A stretch of DNA of 64,000 nucleotides from Tolypothrix sp. PCC 7910 (GTDB taxonomy: Bacteria > Cyanobacteriota > Cyanobacteriia > Cyanobacteriales > Nostocaceae). Positions within the stretch are counted from its first letter, which is position 1. Every line of letters begins with the position of its first letter. The translations under genes and the position numbers were made by a program. Below are positions 1 to 8,575 of this stretch, piece by piece. Location: positions 931,501 to 995,500 of the forward strand of contig NZ_CP050440.1 in NCBI RefSeq assembly GCF_011769525.1. Direction: 5' to 3'. The notes below the pieces were generated by a model. That model had not been told where the DNA came from. It did not search any database and saw only the letters and a program-made list of their open reading frames with translations.

Positions 1-147
1 CATATCTGCTAACAGAGGTTGATTGTAATACACATTTGCTATTGCTAATCCGCAGGCGATCGCTAAGGTAAAAACAGTCATTCGATTTGCTAGCAGATTA
101 CTAAATGCAGTTGTATCTTTGAGATGAGACTGCTCTTGAAAATCCAT
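1..147 (-). CDS. MFS transporter, N-terminal part (runs off window edge)
   Basis: A reverse-strand frame opens with ATG at 147 and stays open for all 49 codons to the window edge. After a polar stretch of about 22 residues comes a first hydrophobic helix (VFTLAIACGLAIANVYY) followed by YNQPLLADM. The NVYYNQPLL signature after helix 1 is typical of a major facilitator subfamily of small-solute or drug exporters, so this is probably the N-terminus of an inner-membrane transporter. No good Shine-Dalgarno precedes the ATG. The substrate cannot be guessed from this fragment. Confidence 0.7.
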   Translation of the reverse strand, partial: MDFQEQSHLKDTTAFSNLLANRMTVFTLAIACGLAIANVYYNQPLLADM

Positions 148-1000
148 AAGTATGTAGTTAATTTGTTAGGTTATCGCTTAAATTGCAGACTATAGCAGAG
201 ATTTTTCCCACTTCACATCATAGATAAGTCTTATATATTCTTGTTTCTGCCACTACAAATTTTTAGCCATAACTGGTACATAGAAACATTCTCATAAATT
301 GGTTAAATAGCTCTCATCATAGGCTGGACAATAGCTCACCCAAACTCTGGCATAGTGGGCTATGTCTATGGAAAACAGCAATGAAATATACATTTATATA
401 CACATATAAATTAAAATACAGTAAATTGATTAGTTTGCCGTATTTTTTAATAAATATATAGAATAGTTACATAAAATCTTCATAACAGCAAGTTTTTAAT
501 AGTAAATGTTCAATAGGATTAAAAACATTGTATTAGAGTTGATTATCAAAGCATTCTATCGCCCCAGGTAGAGAGCTATTTGACGAGCGAACTTATGTTA
601 GCCTTGAATTACATGCTTGATAAATTATATATTGGAGACAAAGAAGACAAGAAGGAAAAGCAAGCAGAGGGAGAAATGGAATTAGTGATTACCCATTACC
701 TATTCCCTGTTACAAATGACCAATAACCAATGACCAATAACAAATAACAAATGGTTCATGAAATCATCTCATTAATAATTTTACTAATTTCTTTTTTTCT
801 GGTTTGGTTGATTACAGAGCAAGAATAAAAACTTTGCTTATATATTTCTTTGGAGGTATACTTGGTTTAAAACTATGTCGATTGAATGACCTAGAAATAG
901 CTTACTAAAGAAAGACGTTTATTCATCAGCGCGATGACAACATAGGAGCAAGTACAGCAAAGTGTGCTTTGTCTTGTCCTAATCAGTCACATGGAATTAT
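148..1000. other. AT-rich intergenic region
   Basis: About 850 bases with no convincing gene. It must hold the promoter of the leftward MFS gene and that of the rightward gene at 1001. Positions about 715-756 carry short tandem repeats of the AATGACCAATAACC type, common in Nostocales intergenic DNA. A 25-codon hydrophobic frame (751-828) exists but has no ribosome binding site. Nothing else stands out. Confidence 0.6.
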
Positions 1001-1366
1001 ATGATTAACCGTTTAATTCTTAGTAGCTTATCTTTACTGCTAATTTCTACAGCTACTGCGCCTGTGTTCGCATCTCAAAAAACTGCAGGAAATTCTACAA
1101 CTGTAGCTGCAAACTTACCATCTACAACACAGATACAACCTTTTGATATTGCTGGGATGGCTTATCAAGGTTACTTTAAAAACCAAGGTATTCCTAGCTA
1201 TGGTGAACTTCTTCGAGCTTATCAAGCACAACAAATTACTGCTAAAGATATTGTTCAGGGTGCAGTCAATTCTCACAGGTTATCCTCACAAGCTTTGAAC
1301 GATCAGGGATATATCCATGCAGTGAAAAATTCACTCGATACATTTGGCAGAATTGTCGTTCCTTAG
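1001..1366 (+). CDS. Small secreted hypothetical protein
   Basis: A 121-residue protein of unknown function. Residues 1-25 form a classic Sec signal peptide (MINRLILSS, a hydrophobic core, then APVFASQ with an Ala-x-Ala-like cleavage site), so the mature ~96-residue product should be periplasmic or exported. The mature part is Ser/Thr/Gln-rich first, then has a helical-looking segment with the phrase YQGYFKNQGIPSYGEL, and contains no cysteine. I do not recognise a named domain; it resembles lineage-restricted cyanobacterial secreted proteins. It is monocistronic and followed at once by a hairpin. The start is the ATG at 1001; an ATG 10 bases upstream is out of frame and stops immediately. Confidence 0.7.
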   Translation: MINRLILSSLSLLLISTATAPVFASQKTAGNSTTVAANLPSTTQIQPFDIAGMAYQGYFKNQGIPSYGELLRAYQAQQITAKDIVQGAVNSHRLSSQALNDQGYIHAVKNSLDTFGRIVVP

Positions 1367-1375
1367 ACAGCTAAA

Positions 1376-1403
1376 CCACGGTAAACAATTTGATTTACCG
1401 TGG
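1376..1403 (+). terminator. Hairpin after the secreted-protein gene
   Basis: Inverted repeat CCACGGTAAA / TTTACCGTGG, a perfect 10-bp stem with an 8-base loop, beginning 9 bases after the stop codon at 1366. There is no strong T-run behind it, so it may be a processing or stability hairpin rather than a classical intrinsic terminator. Confidence 0.55.
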
Positions 1404-1573
1404 CTAGGTCGAGATTCTTTGATTCTATAGGAATTCGCTTTGATTCGGAGAAATCATTTGTGTAGTAAGGGAACAGGGAACGGGGAATAGGTAAGAAGAA
1501 ATAACAGTGTACTTAGCTTTGCAGAAATCAAATATTAGTTGTATAACAAAAATTTAGTGGGATCGCATAGCAT

Positions 1574-1981
1574 TTATTTGGTAGTTAAATATTTTTGCAA
1601 GCGCTGATTTAAAGTACCTGCGTGTAACTCAAATAAATGATTATCGTAGTCATAAAAATATAGAGAACGTCCTTCACCTTCAACACGGTTTCTATCTTCT
1701 TTGATATCAACTCCTAAACTCTTAACTCTTGCAGCATAGATTTCATAGTCTTCTGCAGCTATTTTAAAAGCTACATGATTATAAGTTTTTTCTGCTAAAG
1801 ATTCACCCTCCATAATCGCAATCCACAAGCCATTGATCAGGAAAAATTTTTCTTTGGCGATAGAGAAAGTTTTCTCTCCACTTGTATAGACTTCTTGAGC
1901 ATCAAATATACTTATAAGAAATTTGCTCATCTTGTCTAAACCTCTGACTATAAATGTAATGTGGCTGATACCTTGAATCAT
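1574..1981 (-). CDS. fosX: FosX-like fosfomycin hydrolase (VOC metalloenzyme)
   Basis: A 135-residue vicinal-oxygen-chelate protein that closely follows Listeria-type FosX as I remember it. FosX is an Mn-dependent epoxide hydrolase that adds water to fosfomycin in the cytoplasm. Predicted metal ligands are His7 (GISHITF), His69 (TYNHVAF) and Glu118 (NHLFELHAG). The general base that distinguishes FosX from thiol transferases FosA/FosB is Glu44 (in AKEKFF), and it is present. Start: an upstream in-frame ATG at 2038 would add 19 residues, but the ATG at 1981 has GGGAAGGG just upstream and matches the family N-terminus MIQGISHIT. Gene is isolated, on the opposite strand to both neighbours. A chromosomal FosX homologue may have another natural epoxide substrate. 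Confidence 0.82.
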   Translation of the reverse strand: MIQGISHITFIVRGLDKMSKFLISIFDAQEVYTSGEKTFSIAKEKFFLINGLWIAIMEGESLAEKTYNHVAFKIAAEDYEIYAARVKSLGVDIKEDRNRVEGEGRSLYFYDYDNHLFELHAGTLNQRLQKYLTTK

Positions 1982-2351
1982 TTTCCCTTCCCCAGAGATT
2001 GAGTTGGTATTTTTGTCAGCAAATTTTGACAATTGCATTGAAGAAAATTTACGTCAAAATCAGTTAATAGCTGCTTAGTTAAAAATCCTCCTATGTCCAT
2101 CGTCTTTGATGAGAAAGTATAGCCGAAAAACGGCTAATTACTGATTTAATGGAATTTTCAGAGTCAGTAATTTACCAATATAGAATATCTCAACTGAAAA
2201 ATTATAGTTTTATATAAAATGACACCTTTTTCCCCAGTATAAGTGGTGTTTATATTTCCTTAATATACTTACTCTAAAAAATAGATACACAAGGGAATTT
2301 AACTATCCTAAATTGATAAATATGTAGCAACAAGTCTATTTCATAGATATT

Positions 2352-4520
2352 ATGTACAACTATATTTTGAACCTAACTGCTTCTCCTAGCGCGATCGCAA
2401 TTATTGGGGGTGGGTTTAGTGGTTCTCTTGTTGCAGCGCATATTTTGCGAAATGCAACCATACCAATTTCCATTAAGTTAATTGAACGGAGAACAGAAAT
2501 CGGTAAAGGAGTTGCATATAGTACGCCAGTTGCAGGCCATTTGCTGAACGTACCAGCCGGAAAGATGAGCGCTTTTGCAGATAAACCTCAACACTTCTTA
2601 ACCTGGCTGCATAAAAATGGATATACCGACGCTACTGCATCGACATTTGCACCGCGTCAGGTGTATGGAGAGTATATACAGGCGATTTTAAACGAAGCTG
2701 AGGCCAATGCACCGACTCATGTAAGCTTAGAGAGAATTTGCGATGAAGCGATCGCTATTGAAACCACCAGCTATAACACCAGAATTGAACTAAGTAGCGG
2801 TAAGTCTTTGCACGTGCAAAAAGTTGTCCTCGCCTTGGGGAATTTTCCTGCTTCCCTACCACAACCTATTGCAGCGCTAGGAAATAATCATCCCTATGTT
2901 AAAGATGCTTGGTCAACTGATGCAATTAGCAATCTGCACCCAGATGATTCTATTCTCTTAGTCGGAACTGGGTTAACGATGGTTGATGCAGTTGTGGCTT
3001 TAAATCAGCAAGGATTCCGGGGAAAAATTCATGCTGTTTCTCGTCATGGATTAACCCCCCAACGCCACCAAGCGACAACTTACTATCCTGAATATCAGGA
3101 CTTAGCAACTGCACCAAAAACAGCGCGGGGGTTACTGCACTTAGTACGTCGAGAAATTAAAACAGCAGCTATTTACGGTTATGATTGGCGCGCGGTAATT
3201 GATGCTATCCGTCCACTTACTCAACAACTTTGGCAAACACTACCACTTGCAGAACAAAAACGCTTTCTCCGCCATGTCAAAGCTTACTGGGAAGTTTATC
3301 GCCACCGGATTGCAGAAGAAATTGCTGAACTATTAGATAGCACACTCCAATCTGGTCAACTAAATTATTATGGTGGGCGGATTCAGAGTTGTCAGCAAGT
3401 GGACAATGCAATTGAAGTAAAAATTTGTGAACGGCGAACCCAAGCAGAGATTGTTTTGCAGGTGAACCGAATTGTGAATTGCACTGGTTCAAATTGCAAC
3501 TATAAAAGGTTAGAAAATCCACTGATTACCAGCTTACAAGCACAAGGTTTGATTCGCCCTCATGCTTTGTCAATGGGGATTGATACAGCCGCCAACGGTG
3601 CGGTAATTAATGCTCAAGGAAAAGTTTCCGACAGACTTTATACTCTAGGAACACCACGCAAAGGCGACCTTTGGGAAACTACAGCAGTTCCAGAAATTCG
3701 CTCTCAAGCAGCAGCTTTGGCTCAAGAGTTACTGAAATCTCTCAATCCCAGATCCTACGCTATGGAAAGAGATTGGTTCGCGCTCAATCCATTGAGCGAT
3801 TTCCCCAAACCTGCCATGCTATTTCGTCAACTGTTTGATCGAGAATCGAGTACCTATACATACCTAATTGCTGATCCCCAAACCAAAGCTGCAATCTTGG
3901 TAGATCCGGTACTAGAACAGGTAGAACGCGACTTGCAAGTCTTGCAAAAACTGGATTTGACTTTACTTTACTGCTTAGAGACCCATATTCATGCTGACCA
4001 TATTACCGGAACAGCTCAGCTAAGACAATTTACAGGTTGTTGGAGTGTTTTACCAGATAAGACTGTGCCGAGCGATCGCTATATTGCTGATGGTGAGATT
4101 TTACAATTAGGTTCTGTACAAATTCAAGCGATCGCCACTCCCGGACATACCGACTCTCACATGGCTTACCTTGTTAACGGTACTCACTTGTTAACCGGAG
4201 ATGCTTTATTTATCGGGGGTTGTGGTCGTACCGACTTCCAAAACGGTAATCCTGGATTATTATATGATGTCGTCACCCAAAAGCTATTTACCCTCCCAGA
4301 TGACACATGGGTATTTCCCGGACACGACTATCAAGGGAGAACAGTATCGACCATTGGTGAAGAAAAACGCTGGAATCCCCGGTTTTTGGGACGCACCCGC
4401 AGCCAATTTATTGAACTGATGAACAATTTAAACCTTCCTTATCCGCAAAAGATGTCGGAAGCCGTACCCGCCAACAAACGCGGAGGCAAAGTTTTAGTGA
4501 GGTTAGATTATCAAATTTGA
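2352..4520 (+). CDS. Fusion: FAD/NAD(P) oxidoreductase (COG4529-like) + ETHE1-type persulfide dioxygenase
   Basis: A 722-residue two-domain protein. Residues ~14-480 are a COG4529-type FAD/NAD(P)-binding oxidoreductase: Rossmann motif AIIGGGFSGSLVAAHIL at ~16-32, LIERRTEIGKGVAYST, a second nucleotide loop LLVGTGLTMVDA and NCTGSN near the FAD end. Residues ~489-722 are a complete metallo-beta-lactamase-fold persulfide dioxygenase with THIHADH (His545, His547, Asp549, His550), PGHTDSH (His599), TGDALFIGGCGRTDFQ (Asp617) and PGHDY (His658). ETHE1-type enzymes oxidise glutathione persulfide to sulfite with one non-haem iron. The fusion suggests an FAD module that produces or relays a persulfide, or takes electrons from sulfur oxidation; this is inference. 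The DNA is continuous with no frameshift. Cytoplasmic, with no signal peptide. Confidence 0.85.
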   Translation: MYNYILNLTASPSAIAIIGGGFSGSLVAAHILRNATIPISIKLIERRTEIGKGVAYSTPVAGHLLNVPAGKMSAFADKPQHFLTWLHKNGYTDATASTFAPRQVYGEYIQAILNEAEANAPTHVSLERICDEAIAIETTSYNTRIELSSGKSLHVQKVVLALGNFPASLPQPIAALGNNHPYVKDAWSTDAISNLHPDDSILLVGTGLTMVDAVVALNQQGFRGKIHAVSRHGLTPQRHQATTYYPEYQDLATAPKTARGLLHLVRREIKTAAIYGYDWRAVIDAIRPLTQQLWQTLPLAEQKRFLRHVKAYWEVYRHRIAEEIAELLDSTLQSGQLNYYGGRIQSCQQVDNAIEVKICERRTQAEIVLQVNRIVNCTGSNCNYKRLENPLITSLQAQGLIRPHALSMGIDTAANGAVINAQGKVSDRLYTLGTPRKGDLWETTAVPEIRSQAAALAQELLKSLNPRSYAMERDWFALNPLSDFPKPAMLFRQLFDRESSTYTYLIADPQTKAAILVDPVLEQVERDLQVLQKLDLTLLYCLETHIHADHITGTAQLRQFTGCWSVLPDKTVPSDRYIADGEILQLGSVQIQAIATPGHTDSHMAYLVNGTHLLTGDALFIGGCGRTDFQNGNPGLLYDVVTQKLFTLPDDTWVFPGHDYQGRTVSTIGEEKRWNPRFLGRTRSQFIELMNNLNLPYPQKMSEAVPANKRGGKVLVRLDYQI

Positions 4521-4555
4521 GGCATCATGTAATACCAATTCAAATTTAATGCCAC

Positions 4556-4582
4556 GTAGGATGCGTTATTAACGCATCCCAC
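4556..4582. repeat. Palindromic dispersed repeat GGATGCGTTATTAACGCATCC
   Basis: A near-perfect palindrome centred on ATTAA and lying between two convergent genes (ends at 4520 and 4602), where it could terminate transcription from both sides. A second, longer copy lies at 6321-6349. The upstream phrase TACCAATTCAAAT recurs near other repeats in the window (59782, and inverted near 37303-37318), marking this as part of a dispersed element family. Confidence 0.7.
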
Positions 4583-4601
4583 ACGCTTATTTAATTACGA
4601 A

Positions 4602-5210
4602 TTAGTAATTATTGCTCATCATTCCTGGAGGTATAGCTGCACCTTCTAAATCAGCACCTAGCAAGTTTGCGCCTTGAATATTCGCAGTTAGAAGATTGGT
4701 TTTTTGTAAATCAGCCTTTTGTAAATTTGCGCCTTGTAGGTTTACTCCTTGGAGATTTGCACCCTCTAAATCAGCATCAAATAGATTTGCACCTTGTAAA
4801 TTCGCGCCTGTGATATTTGCTTTGCTTAAATCTACTCCTTGCAAATTAGCTGTTTGTAAATTAGTTCCTTGCAAATTTGCTTTTTCTAGTTCTGCATCTT
4901 GGAGATTTGCACCTTCCAAATTGGCTGCTTGTAAATTTGCTCTTTCTAGTTGTGCGCCAATTAAATTGCATCCCACACATTCATTAGTTGTTAATAAACG
5001 TCTGACATTGGCTGCTACAGAATCTACAGGCCAAATTGTGGGAGATGTTACAGGTGCGGGTATTGATTGGGTAGGAATAGCAGGTATAGCTTGTGTTTCT
5101 GTTTGCGCTAGAGCGTTAGGTTGATCGAATAATGAAAAGACAGCCACAAATGCTATGAATATAACTGATAAAATCCAGGAAGCCATATTTTGAGAATTTG
5201 GTTTCTTCAT
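4602..5210 (-). CDS. Secreted pentapeptide-repeat protein
   Basis: A 202-residue protein with an N-terminal signal peptide (hydrophobic core ~12-30, cleavage near NALAQ) and then a linker rich in Pro/Thr. From about residue 72 a cyanobacterial cap LLTTNECVGCNLIGAQL leads into roughly 20 tandem A(N/D)LXX pentapeptides, predicted to fold as a right-handed quadrilateral beta helix. The paired cysteines in ECVGC are a usual feature of this cyanobacterial class. Likely located in periplasm or thylakoid lumen; biochemical role unknown for nearly all members. Convergent with the upstream fusion gene. Because the DNA is repetitive, both strands show long open frames here; only this one has a signal peptide and family pattern. 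Confidence 0.85.
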   Translation of the reverse strand: MKKPNSQNMASWILSVIFIAFVAVFSLFDQPNALAQTETQAIPAIPTQSIPAPVTSPTIWPVDSVAANVRRLLTTNECVGCNLIGAQLERANLQAANLEGANLQDAELEKANLQGTNLQTANLQGVDLSKANITGANLQGANLFDADLEGANLQGVNLQGANLQKADLQKTNLLTANIQGANLLGADLEGAAIPPGMMSNNY

Positions 5211-5338
5211 ATTTTTCTCCTCATGATAATTTGAGTTATTTGTATCAAAATTAATACTTGAACTGTCTATAAACTCACCTTGTAATAATTTGCTAATTTA
5301 ATAATTGAAATTTTTTAGATTACTGAAAGTTGCAGGAA

Positions 5339-5357
5339 GACGCTCTAAATGAGCGTC
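5339..5357 (-). terminator. Hairpin after the CadD-like gene
   Basis: GACGCTC / GAGCGTC, a 7-bp perfect stem with a 5-base loop, beginning 6 bases beyond the stop codon of the leftward gene that ends at 5364. The T-run on the minus strand is poor, so termination strength is uncertain. Confidence 0.5.
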
Positions 5358-5363
5358 AAAATT

Positions 5364-6038
5364 TTAGTGAAAAAGCGTGGCGAGACTAGGGATTAATTGA
5401 AACGTCCCACTTTTTGACATAATAGAGATACCTAGCCAAATCAAGACAAAAGGAAAAATTTTCCGACCATAGCGGGTAAGAATAGGAGCCATCCAAGGAT
5501 TACGAGTCAAGTTATAAGACAGCAAACACCACAGCCCAACTGTTAAATAACACACACACAAAATTACTCCTAAACTGGGAAGATTAGTGCTAGCAAATAA
5601 AGGCACATAGATACCAATATTGTTTCCACCATTGGCAATCGTCACAGCAGACACGCGGTATGTTTGGGGGTCACGTAGAGTTGCTAGTAATGATTTTTTC
5701 TGCCTTCTAGATTTGACTACATGACCAAAGTCTAATGATACATCTTGTACAGTTTCTCCATTATCTTCACGGCTCATGAGATTACTAATACCAATAGTAA
5801 TCGGCAGAATACCGAGCAATCCTATCCAAGCTTCTGGCAGAACTAAACCACCAAAGAATCCCGGAAGACTGGCAATAACTAATACTGTAAAGCCTACAAA
5901 TTCACCCAGAATAATATGCTTAGGACGGAAGGTATGATTAACTTTGCCAAAAAAAGCTGTTAAATATATATTGTCATCAAATGTAGTGGCAATAGCCGCA
6001 GATATACCGATAAGTGATGTCCCAATCAGCCAATTCAT
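5364..6038 (-). CDS. Cadmium resistance transporter family (CadD-like) membrane protein
   Basis: A 224-residue integral membrane protein with five or six hydrophobic helices. The N-terminal ATTFDDNIYLTAFFG (near residue 18) and the later GLLGILPITIGISNL match the Cad family (PF03596), inner-membrane permeases linked in Gram-positives to cadmium export. The Asp-Asp pair in helix 1 is a family hallmark. A polar loop of ~35 residues (REDNGETVQDVSLDFGHV) separates the two halves. In cyanobacteria the true substrate is unproven. It stands alone, with a hairpin directly after the stop. The start ATG at 6038 fits the family N-terminus. Confidence 0.75.
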   Translation of the reverse strand: MNWLIGTSLIGISAAIATTFDDNIYLTAFFGKVNHTFRPKHIILGEFVGFTVLVIASLPGFFGGLVLPEAWIGLLGILPITIGISNLMSREDNGETVQDVSLDFGHVVKSRRQKKSLLATLRDPQTYRVSAVTIANGGNNIGIYVPLFASTNLPSLGVILCVCYLTVGLWCLLSYNLTRNPWMAPILTRYGRKIFPFVLIWLGISIMSKSGTFQLIPSLATLFH

Positions 6039-6420
6039 AAATATTTACCTGCAATAGTTTAATGATGTGCAACTATTTCTGCTCTGCTGAGAGAAGAAGT
6101 CAAAATAGTTCAACAGATTGTGAAATCAAATCTTGAATTTATTGACGGCGATGTCTACGACGGGCTACGCCTACGCAATCACATCTAGATGTTTTGTGAG
6201 TACAGCCAGCTAGCTCGGCTATCTATGGATTTAATCTTATGGTTTACTAGCTAAGGGAAGCAAATACTATTTTTTTTCTAAACGATAAATAGAATTTATT
6301 AACTTCTTAATTGTTCATAAAGTAGGATGCGTTATTAACGCATCCTACTAGTTATTTGGTAAAATATACTGTAAGTCTATCGGCTTAAATGACTTTACTC
6401 AATTATCTAGAGGAATAGAC
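6039..6420. other. Intergenic region with dispersed repeats
   Basis: Divergent promoter region between the CadD-like gene and the aminotransferase. It contains the cyanobacterial short repeat GTCTACGACGGGCTACGCC (6153-6176), the long palindrome AGTAGGATGCGTTATTAACG... at 6321-6349, and at 6367-6383 the sequence TACTGTAAGTCTATCGG. That last sequence belongs to a motif recurring upstream of several genes in this window. Confidence 0.6.
6321..6349. repeat. Palindromic dispersed repeat, second copy
   Basis: Fuller copy of the palindrome at 4556-4582: arms AGTAGGATGCGTTA and TAACGCATCCTACT. It lies 70 bases upstream of the aminotransferase start, so it could influence its expression; no gene is interrupted. 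Confidence 0.7.
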
Positions 6421-7611
6421 GTGACTCAGGTAGGAAAGCAAAGAATTTCAGATAAGGCAAACCAGTTCACAGAGTCAGTCATTCGCGAAATGACGAGAGT
6501 TGCATTACAATATGGTGCGGTGAATTTGGCGCAAGGATTTCCTGATTTTCCTTGTCCACCAGAGTTAAAACGAGCAGCAATTGAGGCTATTGAGGAAGAC
6601 ATTAACCAATATGCGATTACTTGGGGGGATAAAGCTTTTCGTCATGCGATCGCAGATAAAGTTAAATGGTATTTAGATTTAAATATCGATCCAGAACGAC
6701 AAATCACTGTTACTTGCGGTTCTACAGAAGCAATGGCTGCGGTAATGTTAGCAACCTTGAACCCTGGTGATGAAGTCATAGTTTTTGAACCTTATTATGA
6801 AAACTATGGCCCCGATGCGATTTTAGCTAGTGCAACTCCTCGTTACGTATCCTTGCATCCTCCTGAGTGGACATTTGACGCAGCAGAACTACGTCAGGCA
6901 TTTAATGAACGCACAAAAGCCATTATTATTAATACGCCCCATAACCCGACAGGAAAAGTATTTACTCGTGAAGAACTAACTTTAATTGCAGAACTTTGTC
7001 ATCAGTGGGATGTGTTGGTATTCACAGATGAAATTTACGAACATATTCTTTATGACGGCACACAGCATATTACAATGGCAACTCTGCCGGGAATGGCAGA
7101 AAGAACAGTTACAATTAATGGCCTTTCTAAAACCTATAGTGTCACCGGTTGGCGAGTTGGCTATATTTTAGCCAATCCAGAATTAACAGGTGCAATTCGT
7201 AAAGTGCATGATTTTCTGACAGTTGGCGCACCTGCACCTTTGCAAAGGGCTGGTGTAGCAGCGATGCAACTTCCTATTAGCTACTATCAGGAATTAGCCA
7301 AATTATATCAACAAAAACGCAATCAGATTCTGCAAATTTTAGATACCGTAGAAATTCCTTATTTTGTGCCGCAAGGAGCCTACTATGTATTTGCAGATAT
7401 TGCCAAATTTGGCTATCAAAATGATGTCGAATTTGCTACATATCTAATTAAAGAAATTGGTGTAGCAGTAGTTCCTGGTTCTAGCTTTTTTGCTCAATCA
7501 CAGACAGGTAATAATTTTATTAGATTTTGTTTTAGTAAGCAGCCAGAAACTTTAGCCAAAGCAGGAGAAAGATTAATCAAATTACAATCAACTTCATCTA
7601 TTGCAAAATGA
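6421..7611 (+). CDS. Class I/II pyridoxal-phosphate aminotransferase (kynurenine/methionine aminotransferase-like)
   Basis: A 396-residue fold-type I aminotransferase. Seen: NLAQGFPDFPCPPEL, GSTEAMAAVML, PHNPTGKV, TDEIYEHI, and the PLP lysine Lys237 in GLSKTYSVTGWRVGY. The NLAQGFPDF phrase is typical of the kynurenine aminotransferase/glutamine transaminase K/methionine aminotransferase (YbdL) group, which transaminates methionine, aromatic and sulfur amino acids to 2-oxo acids. In this sulfur-rich neighbourhood a methionine or S-substituted cysteine substrate is plausible, but that is inference. The start is a GTG at 6421 that gives the full family length. A repeated TACTGTAA motif lies at 6367. 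Convergent with the methyltransferase at 7637, only 25 bases apart. Confidence 0.85.
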   Translation: MTQVGKQRISDKANQFTESVIREMTRVALQYGAVNLAQGFPDFPCPPELKRAAIEAIEEDINQYAITWGDKAFRHAIADKVKWYLDLNIDPERQITVTCGSTEAMAAVMLATLNPGDEVIVFEPYYENYGPDAILASATPRYVSLHPPEWTFDAAELRQAFNERTKAIIINTPHNPTGKVFTREELTLIAELCHQWDVLVFTDEIYEHILYDGTQHITMATLPGMAERTVTINGLSKTYSVTGWRVGYILANPELTGAIRKVHDFLTVGAPAPLQRAGVAAMQLPISYYQELAKLYQQKRNQILQILDTVEIPYFVPQGAYYVFADIAKFGYQNDVEFATYLIKEIGVAVVPGSSFFAQSQTGNNFIRFCFSKQPETLAKAGERLIKLQSTSSIAK

Positions 7612-7636
7612 AAAATTTAATTTTACTTAATTTAAC

Positions 7637-8326
7637 CTAATATTTAGTGGCATGAGCATAGATAAAATAATGCTCAGTCATATTAACATCAGCAATAAAA
7701 CCAACTTTTTCTAGATGCTTTTGTAGCTCATCTGGCTGATAAAATATTTTTACTATGTCAAATTCCTGTCCATCATTTAACTTCCGCCTTTTGTATATAC
7801 TGCCGTCATTGTGAAGAATGTGATTATTAGCTGTAGATGTCGGTTCAAAACGGGAGTCAATAATAAATAATTTCCCACCTACACGTACAGATTTATAGAC
7901 TTTTGCTAAAAATGATTCCAATAATTCTGGTGGGACATGGGATAACCAAAAAGAGAAAAATACGAAATCATATTCTGCATCAGGTTTCCATGTAAATAAA
8001 TCCACTTTTTGATATGTTATATTCGGTGAATTTAACTTACAGCGATTAATTGAAATTACCTCTTCTGATGCATCAATTGCAGTAATTCTCTTGCCAATTT
8101 TTAAAAGTTCTTGTGTCCAAATTCCCGTTCCACAGGCTAACTCTAAAATTTTCTCGGTTTCTCCAACTTGTTGTAAAGCCTGTTTGACAATATCAACTTC
8201 TTGAAACCAATGCTGGTTAATTTCCTCGCCGCGATTATAACGACCAAGGCGGTAGAACCATTCATCATATTCATTGGCTCTAGCGCTATAGTAGGCAATT
8301 TGTTGTTCTAAAATTTGCTTGGTCAT
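7637..8326 (-). CDS. Class I SAM-dependent methyltransferase
   Basis: A 229-residue Rossmann-fold methyltransferase. SAM-binding motif I is ILELACGTGIWTQELL (~residues 59-74), the acidic end of beta2 is ITAIDASEEVI, and motif II/III are FVFFSFWLSHVPPELL and VGGKLFIIDSR. The N-terminal EQQIAYYSARANEYDEWFYR is common in small-molecule methyltransferases. The substrate is unknown. Expressed leftward and alone; the region before its start is shared with the rightward sulfonate-binding protein gene. Confidence 0.8.
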   Translation of the reverse strand: MTKQILEQQIAYYSARANEYDEWFYRLGRYNRGEEINQHWFQEVDIVKQALQQVGETEKILELACGTGIWTQELLKIGKRITAIDASEEVISINRCKLNSPNITYQKVDLFTWKPDAEYDFVFFSFWLSHVPPELLESFLAKVYKSVRVGGKLFIIDSRFEPTSTANNHILHNDGSIYKRRKLNDGQEFDIVKIFYQPDELQKHLEKVGFIADVNMTEHYFIYAHATKY

Positions 8327-8381
8327 TGCCAGCTTTACATCTCCTGATAAATTTTACTGCAAATTACTGTATTTTGGTAAA

Positions 8382-8392
8382 ACTACCGTAGT
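8382..8392. promoter_or_regulatory. Palindrome ACTACCGTAGT, possible operator
   Basis: An 11-base palindrome between the divergent methyltransferase and SsuA-like genes. Its reverse complement ATACTACGGTA is found again at 47486-47496 upstream of the nitroreductase gene. It may be an operator for a sulfur-responsive regulator; no experimental support is visible. Confidence 0.3.
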
Positions 8393-8498
8393 ATTATTCT
8401 TAAATAATTATATTGCTGACAAACGTAAGCAATATTTCCCCAGTTTCTCGGCTATGCCTGAGAGATAGTTTTTTGTTGAGTGATATTTTTATCACTGT

Positions 8499-8532
8499 AA
8501 TCTACGGTTATTAAATCTGTTTACTGTAGATT
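8499..8532 (+). promoter_or_regulatory. Inverted repeat AATCTACGGT-N14-ACTGTAGATT upstream of SsuA-like gene
   Basis: Two 10-base arms (8499-8508 and 8523-8532) pair with one mismatch; the second arm ends 43 bases before the chosen start codon. Just before it is a separate small hairpin AGTGATATTTTTATCACT (8479-8496). Position and symmetry suit an operator or a leader structure controlling the transporter gene. Confidence 0.4.
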
Positions 8533-8575
8533 TGCTGTTATGGCATAGGTGTTTACCATTAGAAGCAAAGTATTT

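Noticed and set aside
751-828. 25-codon single-membrane-helix frame
   Set aside because: Hydrophobic and conceivable as a small membrane protein, but it follows a tandem repeat, lacks any Shine-Dalgarno sequence and matches no small subunit that I know.
4696-5124. Long rightward open frame opposite the pentapeptide-repeat gene
   Set aside because: It is a mirror of the repetitive A(N/D)LXX coding DNA, is Cys/Phe/Pro-rich, and has no signal or family pattern.
8327-8575. Riboswitch (SAM or cobalamin type) in the SsuA-like leader
   Set aside because: Inverted repeats are present, but the conserved core sequences of known sulfur-related riboswitches were not found.
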